Part shown: piece by piece, positions 16,318-25,221 of the stretch
Position numbering within the stretch: position 1 is the stretch's first letter
Layout: every line of letters begins with the position of its first letter
Origin: JBJXGV01 sp046160485
GTDB taxonomy: Bacteria > Orphanbacterota > Orphanbacteria > JBJXGV01
Assembly: GCA_046160485.1 (NCBI GenBank)
Contig: JBJXGV010000012.1
Span: forward strand, 62,001-126,000
Reading direction: 5' to 3'
DNA length: 64,000 nt
The notes under the pieces: generated by a model
What the model saw: the letters and a program-made list of their open reading frames with translations, nothing else
What the model was told of the DNA's origin: nothing
Database searches by the model: none
Made by a program: the position numbers and the translations under genes

Positions 16318-19044
16318 ATGCCGATCCGCATCTACGATGGCCTCATGCGCCGGCTCGGGCTCGAGCCGCACGAGCGCCGGCTGCTTCTGCTCATGGGAGC
16401 GCTGGTCGCGACGCTCCTCTGCGCCTACACGATCGCGAAGGTGTTGCGCGACGCGCTCTTCCTAGCGGAGTTCGACGCCGTCGCGTTGCCGTATGCGTAC
16501 ATCGGGGTGGCGCTCGCGTCGGCGGGCTTCGTGTGGATCGAGGCGCGCGTCGCGCGCCGTTTCGCCCACGTGAGCGCCACGCGGTTGAGCCAATACCTCG
16601 CGATCGCGTGCAGTATCGCCGCCGCCGCGACCTATCCGTTCGCACGCCACGCGACGGCGGCCGCGTTCTACATCTGGACCGGCAGCCAGGCGATGATGCT
16701 CCTGCCGCACTTCTGGGTGCTCGTTCTCGATGTTTGGGATTCGCGCCGTGCGCGCCGCTTGATCCCGCTCTTGAGCGGCTGCGGCCTGATCGGCGGGCTG
16801 ACCGGCGGCGCGATCGCCGGATGGCTCCCCCCGAACATTCAGCGACTCGGTCTGATGTGGGCGTTGCCGGGCCTTCTCATAGTCGCGCACGCGGTCACGC
16901 GCGCCCTCGGCGCCGAGCGCGATCGCCGCCCCAAACCCGAGGAGATGCCGACCGCAGCGTCGGGCTGGGAGATCGTTCGCCGCTCGGCTTACATCAAGCT
17001 CTTGGTTGTAGCGATGGCCCTCTCCGTGATCGTGTCGACACTCGTCGATTTTCAGTTCAAGTATTTCATCGAGCGCGCCTATCCCGATTCGGGCGATCTC
17101 ACGCAGTTCTTGGGCAGGTTCTATGTCGGGCTCCATGCGCTCGCGTTGGTGTTCCAGTTCGGGGCCGCAGCGTGGATCATGCAGCGGCTCGGTCTTGCCG
17201 CATCCACGACCGTGCAGCCGAGCACGGTGATCCTCTTTTCATCGTGGATCGCCCTCAGCTCGGGATGGTGGGCTGTCGTCGGCACGCGCTGGATCCAGGG
17301 AATCGTGTTTCAAACGCTCGGCAAGTCGGCGAGCGAGATCTACTACGCCGCGATACTTCCCCGCGAGCGGCGGCGCATCAAGCCCGCCATCGACACGCTT
17401 GTCGAGAGGTGGTCGGACGCGCTCGTCGGCGTTCTCCTCATGGTCGTGTTGCGTGTGCGAGACGTCCCCGTCTCGGCGATCGCCGGCGTGACCGCGGGGC
17501 TTGCCGGCGTGTGGCTTGCCGTGCTCCTGCTTCTGAATCGACAGTACGGCCGCGCGTTTCAGCAGGCGCTTAGCACCCGCTGGCTCGAACCCGAGGCGTC
17601 GCCCGATTCGATACGAATCCCGTCCGCGCGGAAAGCGCTCCTCTCGGCTCTGCGCGCCGACGACGAGCGCCGCACGGTGCTCGCGCTCAAGCTCTGCGAG
17701 TCCGCGCGCGAGCCCAACATCGCTCGCGCGGTGCGCGGCTGTCTCCTCAAGCCGTCGCCCAGCGTGCGCGCGGCGGCGGTCGAGGCGATGGAGGCGATGC
17801 GCCTGCGCGATCGCGACGGCGTGATCGAAGGCTTCCTCGGCGAATCGCACGAAGGCCTCCGTCGCGCGGCAATCCGATATCTGCTCGAAAGGACCAAGGA
17901 GCCGGTCGCGTTCGTGCGCGACCTCCTAGGGCGCGACGACGCGGCCCTCCGGCGTGACGCCGTGGAGGTGCTCTTCGATCGACCCGCCGCGGCGCCGGGC
18001 GCGATCACGCAGGAGTGGGTCGAGGCGCGTCTGAAGTCTCCAGAGCGCGAGGACGTGCTCCTCGCCGCGCGCGCGCTCGGCACGCTCACGGGACGCGCGT
18101 CCGTGGAACGGCTGCGCGTGCTGCTCGCGGACCCGGATGTCGAGATCCAACGTGTCGCGATTCTCTCCGCGACGCGCCGCCCGAACCGAGAGCTTCTCGA
18201 CGCGCTCGTTCCCCTCCTCCTCGTGCCGGAGCTAAGCTACGAAGCGCGGCGGGCGATCGCCGCCGTCGGCGATCCCGCCATCCCCGCACTCTCGAGCCTT
18301 TTGGCCGGCGAACACGGCGCGCGCGCGGAGTCGCTCGCCGCACGGACGCTCGCGCACATCGCGAGCCCGCGCGCCGTCGCCGCGCTTATGACGCTGGTCG
18401 GGCGCAACGATCTGCGGCTTCGCCACCTCGCGCTGCGAAGCTTAACGCGCGTCCGCGAACGGACCGGGCAACCGGTGATGCCTCGCTCGGCAGCGCACAG
18501 GCACTTTCTGCGCGAGCTGCGCGACTATCGTGCATCGCTCGATCCGGTGCTCCGCCTCGGGGACTTCGCGGAGCCGGAGGTGCGTCTCCTCGCGGAGAGC
18601 TACCGCGAATCCGCGGAGATGGCGCTTCAGCGCGCGGTCCAGGCGCTCGCCTGCTGGTATGAAACGCGGCCGCTCGCCGGCGTGTACGAACGGCTGAAGT
18701 CTCGCGATCCCGACATCACGGCGCCGGCATTGGAGTATCTTGGACACGTGCTTCCTCGCAACGTGTTCACGCCGGTCATGAAAATCTTCGAGCCGAAGTT
18801 GGCGGACGCGCCGAGCGATCCCTCCGATCCCGAGCGCCTCGCCGAGTGCATCGGCCGAGCGTGGCAATCGACCGACGGGTGGCTGCGCGCGTGCGCGGTC
18901 CGCGCCGCTCGGTGCGCGCCGGATCTCGATCGACGTCTCTTCGACACCGGCGCGGGAGACGACCGCGTCGTGCTCGCCGAACTTGAAACGCTCACCGGCG
19001 GCAACGGCCGCCCGGCCGCCGCGGCCCCGGTGCGCCCGTGCTGA
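16318..19044 (+). CDS. ATP/ADP-translocase-like (Npt/TlcC) carrier fused to HEAT repeats
   Basis: 908 residues. Residues 1-420 hold about twelve hydrophobic segments. The pattern (R-D-A-L-F-L-A-E-F near TM1, R-R-A-R-R-L-I-P-L-L-S-G, K-P-A-I-D-T-L-V-E-R-W-S-D) fits the nucleotide transporter group related to rickettsial and chlamydial ATP/ADP translocases. Residues about 430-880 are a soluble run of alpha-helical HEAT-type repeats (for example A-R-A-L-G-T-L-T, V-E-I-Q-R-V-A-I-L). The next gene, overlapping at the stop, encodes a cyclic-nucleotide-binding domain, a combination also met as one polypeptide in this family. Substrate and direction are unknown; nucleotide exchange is inferred from the family. 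Confidence 0.75.
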   Translation: MPIRIYDGLMRRLGLEPHERRLLLLMGALVATLLCAYTIAKVLRDALFLAEFDAVALPYAYIGVALASAGFVWIEARVARRFAHVSATRLSQYLAIACSIAAAATYPFARHATAAAFYIWTGSQAMMLLPHFWVLVLDVWDSRRARRLIPLLSGCGLIGGLTGGAIAGWLPPNIQRLGLMWALPGLLIVAHAVTRALGAERDRRPKPEEMPTAASGWEIVRRSAYIKLLVVAMALSVIVSTLVDFQFKYFIERAYPDSGDLTQFLGRFYVGLHALALVFQFGAAAWIMQRLGLAASTTVQPSTVILFSSWIALSSGWWAVVGTRWIQGIVFQTLGKSASEIYYAAILPRERRRIKPAIDTLVERWSDALVGVLLMVVLRVRDVPVSAIAGVTAGLAGVWLAVLLLLNRQYGRAFQQALSTRWLEPEASPDSIRIPSARKALLSALRADDERRTVLALKLCESAREPNIARAVRGCLLKPSPSVRAAAVEAMEAMRLRDRDGVIEGFLGESHEGLRRAAIRYLLERTKEPVAFVRDLLGRDDAALRRDAVEVLFDRPAAAPGAITQEWVEARLKSPEREDVLLAARALGTLTGRASVERLRVLLADPDVEIQRVAILSATRRPNRELLDALVPLLLVPELSYEARRAIAAVGDPAIPALSSLLAGEHGARAESLAARTLAHIASPRAVAALMTLVGRNDLRLRHLALRSLTRVRERTGQPVMPRSAAHRHFLRELRDYRASLDPVLRLGDFAEPEVRLLAESYRESAEMALQRAVQALACWYETRPLAGVYERLKSRDPDITAPALEYLGHVLPRNVFTPVMKIFEPKLADAPSDPSDPERLAECIGRAWQSTDGWLRACAVRAARCAPDLDRRLFDTGAGDDRVVLAELETLTGGNGRPAAAAPVRPC

Positions 19045-19694
19045 CTCCTCTTGAGCGTGTTCTCATTCTGAAGGGCGCCGACATCCTCAAAGACGTCGGC
19101 CCGCGCCGCCTGCTCGGGCTCGCCGACATCGCGCGCGAAATCGAAATCATCGAGGGCGATACGATCTACCGGGAAGACGAGCCGGCCGACGCGATGTACT
19201 TGGTCGTCGAGGGTCGCGTGCGCCTCCTGAGGGGTGATCGAGCGATGTCCGAAGTGGGACCCGGCGAGGCGTTCGGATCGTGGTCCCTCGTCGACGACTC
19301 CGGGCGCGTCCATCGCGCCGACTGCATCGAGACGGGTTTGGTGCTCGCCCTCCACCGCGATGAGTTTTACGACGTCGCCGCGGGCGACTTGACGCTTCTG
19401 CAGGGGATCTTGCACGCGCTCGCGCGGCGACTTCGCGCGCTCGCGGCCGGACGGCCCGACGAAGCACGCGTCGAGGGCGAGGGAATCGTCAAACCGCAAG
19501 CGTTGGCCGAGGCGGAAGCCGCGGCAGCGGCAGTCGACGCGGCGACGGCGGCGACGACCGCGGACGCCGCGCCGCCGACCTCCGGCGCCACGCTCGCAGC
19601 GGCCGCGCTCGGAGTGGTCTCGCCGCCAACGGAACCCGCGCCGCTTCCGCCTCCGCCAGCGCAACCGCCCCGCGCTCTTCCGCCGTCATGCTAG
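19038..19694 (+). CDS. Cyclic-nucleotide-binding-domain protein
   Basis: 218 residues. Residues about 5-140 form a cNMP-binding beta-roll: I-I-E-G-D-T-I-Y-R-E-D-E-P-A-D-A-M-Y-L-V-V-E-G-R-V, then G-P-G-E-A-F-G-S-W-S-L-V. The phosphate-binding cassette is imperfect, since the usual R-x-A after the G-E motif is absent, so ligand binding is uncertain. The rest is an Ala/Pro-rich tail with no recognisable DNA-binding domain. GTG at 19038 lies inside the end of the carrier-HEAT gene (7-base overlap), so the two are translationally coupled. It probably senses a nucleotide or serves as a structural subunit of the carrier. Confidence 0.78.
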   Translation: MLTPLERVLILKGADILKDVGPRRLLGLADIAREIEIIEGDTIYREDEPADAMYLVVEGRVRLLRGDRAMSEVGPGEAFGSWSLVDDSGRVHRADCIETGLVLALHRDEFYDVAAGDLTLLQGILHALARRLRALAAGRPDEARVEGEGIVKPQALAEAEAAAAAVDAATAATTADAAPPTSGATLAAAALGVVSPPTEPAPLPPPPAQPPRALPPSC

Positions 19695-19710
19695 CCGCGA
19701 CAAGTTCACC

Positions 19711-19740
19711 TTGAATCGAGAGGGCCATCGCGTGTACCGT
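19711..19740 (+). promoter_or_regulatory. Candidate promoter of the barrel B/kinase-like B/carrier genes
   Basis: TTGAAT (19711-19716) and TACCGT (19735-19740) are 18 bases apart. Transcription would begin near 19747, which argues against a translation start at the in-frame GTG 19746 and favours GTG 19866. Confidence 0.38.
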
Positions 19741-19865
19741 GCACAGTGCTCTTACACTTCAGCGAACCCGTCGACACAACGCATCGAACGCTTGCCGCTC
19801 GCCGCCGGAGTATCCCAATCCGTTTCAGACTCGCGTACCGTAGTGATCACGATGGTGACGCCCCC

Positions 19866-21266
19866 GTGTTGAACCGATTGCTCCCGGCCCTAGCATTCGC
19901 CCTACTCATCGCGCCCCACGTGCCCATGGCATCGGCGCAAGAGGGGGCGACGCCGTCGGAGACGCCGGCGACGAGTTACTGGGGCCCCATCGCATCGCCG
20001 AGCGACTCCGTCACGTCACAATTCGCGAACCGGCCGACGCCGCTTTGGGAAAAGACGCTCCTTGCGCCGTACTACATCGTCAGGGCGCCGTTTTCGCTGA
20101 TCAACGCGGGCGCGCGAGAAGCGATCACGTACATGGACGAGACCGGCGCGGTGAAAAAAGTGCAGAAGCTTCTCGGGCCACAGCAGGGACCGTTCGGGCT
20201 GATGCTCAACGTCACATCGGGCAGTCTCACCGGGCTCGGCGGCGGCATCACCGCATATCACGACGCGTTCTTCTCGCCGAAGAATCGCTTTCGCCTCGGC
20301 CTTCAGTCGAGCCAGAACGGCCACCATCGCGCGACGACCGGCGTCACGATCCCGGTCTCCGCGCGCGACGACCTCGAGTTTGGAGCGGGCTATCGGATGC
20401 GGCCGAACACGCGGTTCTTCGGTATCGGCCCCGACACCGACGCGTCGGACGAATCGTTCGTGCGGAACGAAACATCGTGGTTCGGGACGAGCTTCAAGCA
20501 CCGCATCGCGGGCCATGCGTTCGTCGAGGCGGGCGCGCTCTACTCGCTCGTCGGTACGCGCGGGCCGCGCAGCAAAGACGACCCGACGATCGACGAGCAG
20601 TTCGCGGGGCGGCTGCCGGCGGGCCACCGCGAGCGCTCCGACGGCGTCACGCTCAGCCTTGCGCTCATCCACGACGACACGAAAGAGACGGGCCGGCCCG
20701 AATCCGGCGGTGTGCGTACGCTCAAAGCCGGCCACTTCAAGAGCACCGACGGTTCGGAGGTCGCGTTCTGGAACTATCGCGGCGAGTTTCAGCAGTTCAT
20801 CCCGCTCTGGCACACGAAGCGCGCGTTTGCGCTCCGCGGCTTCGCATCGTGGCTCGAAAACACGGGCGATGACGAGATCCCGTTCCAGCGGCTCATGACG
20901 AACGACGACCCCGACCTACTGCGCGGCTACAAAGATACGCGGTGGACCGACCGCGGGATGATCGCGTTCTCGAGCGAGTACCGGTGGCCCGTGTGGAACG
21001 AGAAATTCATCGATCGCGCGGGGCTCGACATGTACGTGCTCGCCGACGTCGGACAGGTGTTCGGCGACGCCGACGAGATTTCACGCAGGAACATGACCGA
21101 CTCGTGGGGCCTCGGACTTCGGCTGATCGGGAACAAAGGCTTCGTCGGCCGCATCGAGTACGCGACGAGCAACGAAGAATCCGTCCTCCGCGTGCGCGCG
21201 GATCAAGTCTTCCAGTTCGCGAAGAATGGAATCTATCATGGCCGCAATCCGATCCCGGTTCGTTAG
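19866..21266 (+). CDS. Outer-membrane beta-barrel protein B (BamA/surface-antigen-like)
   Basis: 466 residues from GTG 19866. A signal peptide (about 1-25, ending A-S-A-Q) is followed by a short linker and then a barrel-like region of alternating strands. N-T-R-F-F-G-I-G-P-D-T and L-L-R-G-Y-K-D-T-R-W-T-D-R correspond to the strand motif and the conserved R-G-Y/F lid motif of Omp85-type barrels; no POTRA domain is seen. It shares architecture and motif order with the barrel at 14688-16058. The kinase-like gene B begins inside its last 41 bases. The open frame reaches back to 19746, but that extension lacks signal-peptide character. Confidence 0.72.
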   Translation: MLNRLLPALAFALLIAPHVPMASAQEGATPSETPATSYWGPIASPSDSVTSQFANRPTPLWEKTLLAPYYIVRAPFSLINAGAREAITYMDETGAVKKVQKLLGPQQGPFGLMLNVTSGSLTGLGGGITAYHDAFFSPKNRFRLGLQSSQNGHHRATTGVTIPVSARDDLEFGAGYRMRPNTRFFGIGPDTDASDESFVRNETSWFGTSFKHRIAGHAFVEAGALYSLVGTRGPRSKDDPTIDEQFAGRLPAGHRERSDGVTLSLALIHDDTKETGRPESGGVRTLKAGHFKSTDGSEVAFWNYRGEFQQFIPLWHTKRAFALRGFASWLENTGDDEIPFQRLMTNDDPDLLRGYKDTRWTDRGMIAFSSEYRWPVWNEKFIDRAGLDMYVLADVGQVFGDADEISRRNMTDSWGLGLRLIGNKGFVGRIEYATSNEESVLRVRADQVFQFAKNGIYHGRNPIPVR

Positions 21267-23004
21267 CGTGCGTGCGCGTGCGGGGGCCGCCGTGCGCCGT
21301 GCGTGCACGAACGCGGCGACGCTCGTCGCGCTCGCGACGTTCGCCGCAGCGGGCGCCGCCGACGCGAGGCCGCATCTCGTCGACGCGCCGCCCGTTTGGT
21401 ACGACGACGATGCGCACGATGTCGCGACCGAACCCGCCGAGCGCTCTCCGAACATTCTGTGGGACGGCATCGACGATTCGGTGGGACGCCCGCTCGTGCG
21501 CGCGTTCAACCCGGTGCGTGCCATTCGGCGGGTCGGATCGCTCTTCGGCGGCGACCACGTGCCCGCGGCGCGCGACATCAACACGCTCGACGAAGCGCTC
21601 AACTCGACGTGGTTCACGAATCGCATCGGCCTTTACCCGATGACGCCCGCCGAGGTGGCGCGCGGCCCCGGCAGCGGCAAGGGCCCCGACAAGAGCGCGC
21701 CATGGACCGTCGTCGCCGCGAAGACGCAAGGGGTAACGCCCGGCTTCAATGTGAAAGACGCGACCGGCGCCGTCTACGTCATCAAGTTCGATCTGCCCGA
21801 GTACGACGGCCTGACGATTTGCGCGGGCGTCATCGCGTCGCGCCTCGCCTACGCGTCGGGGTACTTCACGCCTGACGACTCTCCCGTCGAATTTCGCCGC
21901 GAGGATTTGCGGCTCGGCGAGAAGGTTTCGATCAAGGAGGGCGGCGGCAAGAAGCGGCCGATGACAGAGGCCGATCTCGACGCGATCCTCGCCCGCGTCG
22001 CGCAGACCCCGGACGGAACCTACCGCGCGATCTCGAGCAAGTTCCTCAGCGGAAAACCGATCGGGCCGTTCAACTTTCAGGGGCGGCGCAAGGACGACCC
22101 CAACGATCGCATCAATCACGAAGACCGGCGCACGCTGCGCGGGCTGCGGATTTTCTCGGCGTGGGTGCAGAACTTCGATACGAAGCAAGGGAACACGCTC
22201 GACACGTTCGTCGAAGAGGACGGGCGCCACTTCGTGCGGCACAACCTGATCGATTTCACCGCGACGCTCGGCGCGGGCGGGCGCGGACCCGTGGCGCGCT
22301 ACGGGCACGAGTACACGCTCGACTTCGCGTCGACGAGCGCGCGCATCCTCACGCTCGGTTTGCGCGAAAACGGCTGGCGCCGGCTCACGCGCCCCGCGGG
22401 GATGAGCGAGATCGGCTACTTCCAGACCGAGGTCTTCGGCCCGTACGAGTACGAACCGATTCAACACAACAGCGCGTTCGACAACATGACCGACCGCGAC
22501 GCGTACTGGGCCGCGAAGATCATCTCGGCGTTTACGGACGAGCACATCGGCGCGGTCGTCGCCGAGGCGCGCTACCGCGATCCCGCGGCGGCCGCGTACA
22601 TGGCGAAGACGCTCGCCGAGCGGCGCGACAAGCTCGCCCGCGAGATCTTCGACCGCTCCGCGCCGCTCGACTTCTTTCAGGCAGACGGCGGCGTCGTCGG
22701 CTTCCGCGACATCGGCATCGAGCGCGGGATCTATCGCGACGAGCCGGTGAAGTACCGCGCGCGCTGCGCGGCCGTCACCGCCGATCGCGATGCCGCGTCG
22801 TGGTCGTCGTGGGTCGAGTCGACGCGCAGCACGATCTTCGACCTCACGCAGACGCCCGCCGTCGAAACACTCGCCGCCGCACCGGCTGCACGCTATCCGT
22901 TCGTCGCCGTCGAATGCCAAGTCGATCGCGGCGACGGGTGGAGCAACCCCATCACCGCGTACGTCGCGCGCGCAAGCCAGCGCCTCGTCGCGGTCGATCG
23001 CTAA
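21226..23004 (+). CDS. Exported kinase-like protein B (HipA/PI4K-fold candidate)
   Basis: 592 residues, no named family recognised. An export signal covers about residues 26-47. Aligned by eye with protein A (12967-14688), it keeps Lys187 (V-I-K-F-D), Asp318 and Asn323 (D-T-K-Q-G-N) and Asp343 (L-I-D-F), in the same order and nearly the same spacing. It also shares N-S-T-W-F-T-N-R, M-T-E-A-D-L-D and A-P-L-D-F-F. The start at 21226 has no good Shine-Dalgarno; ATG 21238 is possible. It overlaps the end of barrel B and precedes a nucleotide carrier by 17 bases. An extracytoplasmic kinase is my inference; a non-catalytic paralogue is possible. Confidence 0.6.
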   Translation: MESIMAAIRSRFVSVRARAGAAVRRACTNAATLVALATFAAAGAADARPHLVDAPPVWYDDDAHDVATEPAERSPNILWDGIDDSVGRPLVRAFNPVRAIRRVGSLFGGDHVPAARDINTLDEALNSTWFTNRIGLYPMTPAEVARGPGSGKGPDKSAPWTVVAAKTQGVTPGFNVKDATGAVYVIKFDLPEYDGLTICAGVIASRLAYASGYFTPDDSPVEFRREDLRLGEKVSIKEGGGKKRPMTEADLDAILARVAQTPDGTYRAISSKFLSGKPIGPFNFQGRRKDDPNDRINHEDRRTLRGLRIFSAWVQNFDTKQGNTLDTFVEEDGRHFVRHNLIDFTATLGAGGRGPVARYGHEYTLDFASTSARILTLGLRENGWRRLTRPAGMSEIGYFQTEVFGPYEYEPIQHNSAFDNMTDRDAYWAAKIISAFTDEHIGAVVAEARYRDPAAAAYMAKTLAERRDKLAREIFDRSAPLDFFQADGGVVGFRDIGIERGIYRDEPVKYRARCAAVTADRDAASWSSWVESTRSTIFDLTQTPAVETLAAAPAARYPFVAVECQVDRGDGWSNPITAYVARASQRLVAVDR

Positions 23005-23021
23005 GCCGGGAGGCGAGTCCA

Positions 23022-24374
23022 ATGGAGTCAACCGACTCAATGCGCAAGAAGAACGTGATCGAGCGTGTGCTGAGCCTCTTCACGGAGATGCGCCCCGGCG
23101 AGGCGGGCACCGCACTCCTCCTCACGCTCAACGTCTTCCTGCTGCTGACGACGTACTACATCATCAAGCCGGTGCGCGAGGCGCTCATCCTCGCGGGGGG
23201 CGGCGCGGAGGTCAAGAGCTACGCCGCGGCTGGGCAGGCGCTCCTTCTTCTCGGCGCCGTGCCGATCTACGCATTGCTTGCGAGCCGCTTCTCGCGCCGC
23301 AAACTCATTAACACCGTCACGATCTTCTTCATCGGGTGCCTCGCCGCGTTCTACATTCTCGCGAAAGCCAACACGCCGCACATCGGCGTCGTCTTCTTCC
23401 TGTGGGTCGGCATCTTCAATTTGATGGTGATCGCGCAGTTCTGGTCGTTCGCGAACGACGTCTACACGCCGGATGAAGGAAAGCGGCTCTTCGCGATCGT
23501 CGCGTTCGGCGCGTCGCTCGGCGCCGTCCTCGGAAGCGTCATCACGAAATACATGACCGGCATCCTCGACGTGAACGAACTCCTGCTGCTTGCGGGCGCG
23601 ATTCTCTTTGCGAGCCTGGTCATCACGAACCTCGTCGATTCGCGCGAACGAGGGAAGGCCGCGGTGCGTGCCGCCTCCAAATCCGCCGTCGCGGATGCGG
23701 ACGCGCCGATCGGCAAGAACGGCGCCTTCGGTCTCGTCCTTAAGAACCGCTACCTCTTTCTCATCGCACTCATGATTCTGTTTCTCAACTGGGTGAACAC
23801 GACGGGCGAATACATTTTGGGCCGCACCGTGGCGGACGCCGCCGCGAAGGCGGTCGCGGCCGGCGCCGCTGGCGTGGTCGACGAGAAGGAGTTCATCAAG
23901 AATTTCTACGCCGAGTTTTTCGGCGTCGTGAACCTTGTCGGGCTTCTCGTGCAGCTCTTCCTCGTGTCGCGCATTCTCAAGTACCTCGGCGTGCGCATCG
24001 CGATTCTCTTCCTGCCGGTGATCGCGCTCGGCGGCTACGGCCTGCTCGCGTTCTACCCGATCCTCTCGGCCGTGCGCTGGGCGAAGACCGCCGAGAACGC
24101 CACCGACTACTCGCTGCAGAACACCGTGCGCAACGTCCTCTTCCTCCCGACGACGCGCGAGCAGAAGTACAAAGCGAAGCAGGCGATCGACACGTTCTTC
24201 GTGCGCGCGGGCGACGTGCTCTCGGCGGCGCTCGTCTTCGCGGGAACGAACTGGCTCGCGTTCAAGACGCAGCAGTTTGCGATGGTGAACATCGCGCTGG
24301 TCGTCGTGTGGCTCGTGCTCGCGGTGATGATCGGCCGCGAGAGCCGCAAGCTCGCCGCGGCCGCCACTGCGTAA
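23022..24374 (+). CDS. ATP/ADP-translocase-like (Npt/TlcC) nucleotide carrier
   Basis: 450 residues with about twelve hydrophobic segments. It carries Y-Y-I-I-K-P-V-R-E-A-L-I-L in TM1, a central hydrophilic linker (about 205-235) and Q-K-Y-K-A-K-Q-A-I-D-T-F-F-V-R-A-G-D late in the protein, all characteristic of the nucleotide-translocase family. Unlike the carrier at 16318 it has no HEAT region. ATG 23022 is supported by GGGAGG eight bases upstream; the frame is open further upstream only as a shadow of the kinase-like gene. It is the last gene before a strong terminator. Family knowledge suggests exchange of ATP, ADP or other nucleotides; direction is not deducible. Confidence 0.78.
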   Translation: MESTDSMRKKNVIERVLSLFTEMRPGEAGTALLLTLNVFLLLTTYYIIKPVREALILAGGGAEVKSYAAAGQALLLLGAVPIYALLASRFSRRKLINTVTIFFIGCLAAFYILAKANTPHIGVVFFLWVGIFNLMVIAQFWSFANDVYTPDEGKRLFAIVAFGASLGAVLGSVITKYMTGILDVNELLLLAGAILFASLVITNLVDSRERGKAAVRAASKSAVADADAPIGKNGAFGLVLKNRYLFLIALMILFLNWVNTTGEYILGRTVADAAAKAVAAGAAGVVDEKEFIKNFYAEFFGVVNLVGLLVQLFLVSRILKYLGVRIAILFLPVIALGGYGLLAFYPILSAVRWAKTAENATDYSLQNTVRNVLFLPTTREQKYKAKQAIDTFFVRAGDVLSAALVFAGTNWLAFKTQQFAMVNIALVVVWLVLAVMIGRESRKLAAAATA

Positions 24375-24411
24375 CCGCGCCGCGCGCGCGACCGCAATCA
24401 ATACTCACAAA

Positions 24412-24437
24412 AAAAGCCGGCGGAGACGCCGGCTTTT
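24412..24437. terminator. Bidirectional rho-independent terminator
   Basis: Perfect 11-bp stem (24412-24422 and 24427-24437) with a GAGA loop. The A-run on the left arm and T-run on the right arm give U-tracts in both directions. It lies between the converging carrier gene and the CxxCH protein gene. Confidence 0.92.
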
Positions 24438-24475
24438 GTCAGACTTCGATTCGCGAACTGGCGAGCTTCGCGCGG

Positions 24476-25129
24476 TTACCGCGTCGCGTAGATCGACTTG
24501 ATCTTGCCCCACGAGCCCGGCTCGGTGGCGTTCGTCCCCTGCATGATCGTGTACGAACGCGTGTAGATGCGGTCGCCCGAGGGTTCCTCGCTCGCGTTCG
24601 CGGCGTTGCCGGCGACGTAGAACGTTACGGTCGGCAGGTTCGGCGCAACCCAATCGAAGGTCCATCCCGGCGAAACGTCGGGAGCGAAGTAGGCGCCGTC
24701 GAACGTGTGCTTGAGGTAATCGGGCTCCGGGTCGGCATTATCGGAGAGCTTCGTGACAACGGGGTCGGTCACGACGAGTTCGCCGGCCTGTTCGTCGCCG
24801 ACATTGAGGACGGTGAGCTCAAAGCCCCAGCGCATCTGACCCGGATCGGAGAGCGCGACCATCAGCGTGTACGTGCTACCGGGCACGAACGTGGTCGGCA
24901 GATTGAGAATTTCGAGATTGCCCGCGCCGGTGTTCGGCGGAGAGTCGAAGTGGCAAATCGTGCAGTCGAGGCCGAGGGGCGGGTTGCCGGCGTAGCCGTC
25001 GTCCGGGCCGTTCGCGCTGCCGAAGGCGAAATCGCCGAACGCCATCGTGAGGAGGAATAGCGTTAACGCGCTCACGACGAAAGAAGAGGCTAGAAGGGGG
25101 ATTCCCCTCACTCGAGCGCCGCTTCGCAT
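24476..25129 (-). CDS. Secreted CxxCH protein, choice-of-anchor V/Reelin-like domain
   Basis: 217 residues. A signal peptide (about 1-31) is followed by G-P-D-D-G-Y-A-G-N-P-P and D-C-T-I-C-H (Cys56, Cys59, His60), one possible haem-c site. A Reelin-like beta-sandwich follows (Y-T-L-M-V-A-L-S-D-P, R-W-G-F-E-L-T-V-L). This resembles the choice-of-anchor V proteins of several environmental phyla, in which such a short CxxCH lead precedes the sandwich. No sorting tail is present. AAGGAG lies seven bases before the ATG. It may bind haem at the cell surface; function is unknown. A structured leader and promoter candidate lie upstream. Confidence 0.7.
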   Translation of the reverse strand: MRSGARVRGIPLLASSFVVSALTLFLLTMAFGDFAFGSANGPDDGYAGNPPLGLDCTICHFDSPPNTGAGNLEILNLPTTFVPGSTYTLMVALSDPGQMRWGFELTVLNVGDEQAGELVVTDPVVTKLSDNADPEPDYLKHTFDGAYFAPDVSPGWTFDWVAPNLPTVTFYVAGNAANASEEPSGDRIYTRSYTIMQGTNATEPGSWGKIKSIYATR

Positions 25130-25170
25130 GGTGTGACTCCTTCTTGATGATGTCGGGCGATCGGGTTAGT

Positions 25171-25206
25171 GGGCTTTCGCCCGGGGGTCGGAGCCGTTGC
25201 GGTTCC
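25171..25206 (-). other. Two-hairpin 5' leader of the CxxCH protein gene
   Basis: Read on the minus strand, a hairpin with 6-base arms and one mismatch (25206-25190) is followed by GGGC-GAAA-GCCC (25182-25171), a GNRA-type tetraloop hairpin, then the ribosome-binding site. It could be a structured regulatory leader. I could not match it to any riboswitch class I know. Confidence 0.3.
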
Positions 25207-25221
25207 AACGAAAGTGCGGCC

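Noticed and set aside
22161..23021. Possible N-terminal extension of the nucleotide carrier at 23022
   Set aside because: The extension is an alternate frame of the kinase-like gene; a clear Shine-Dalgarno and membrane-protein start occur at 23022.
25171..25206. c-di-GMP (GEMM) riboswitch
   Set aside because: The conserved core bases of that class are not present; only generic hairpins are seen.
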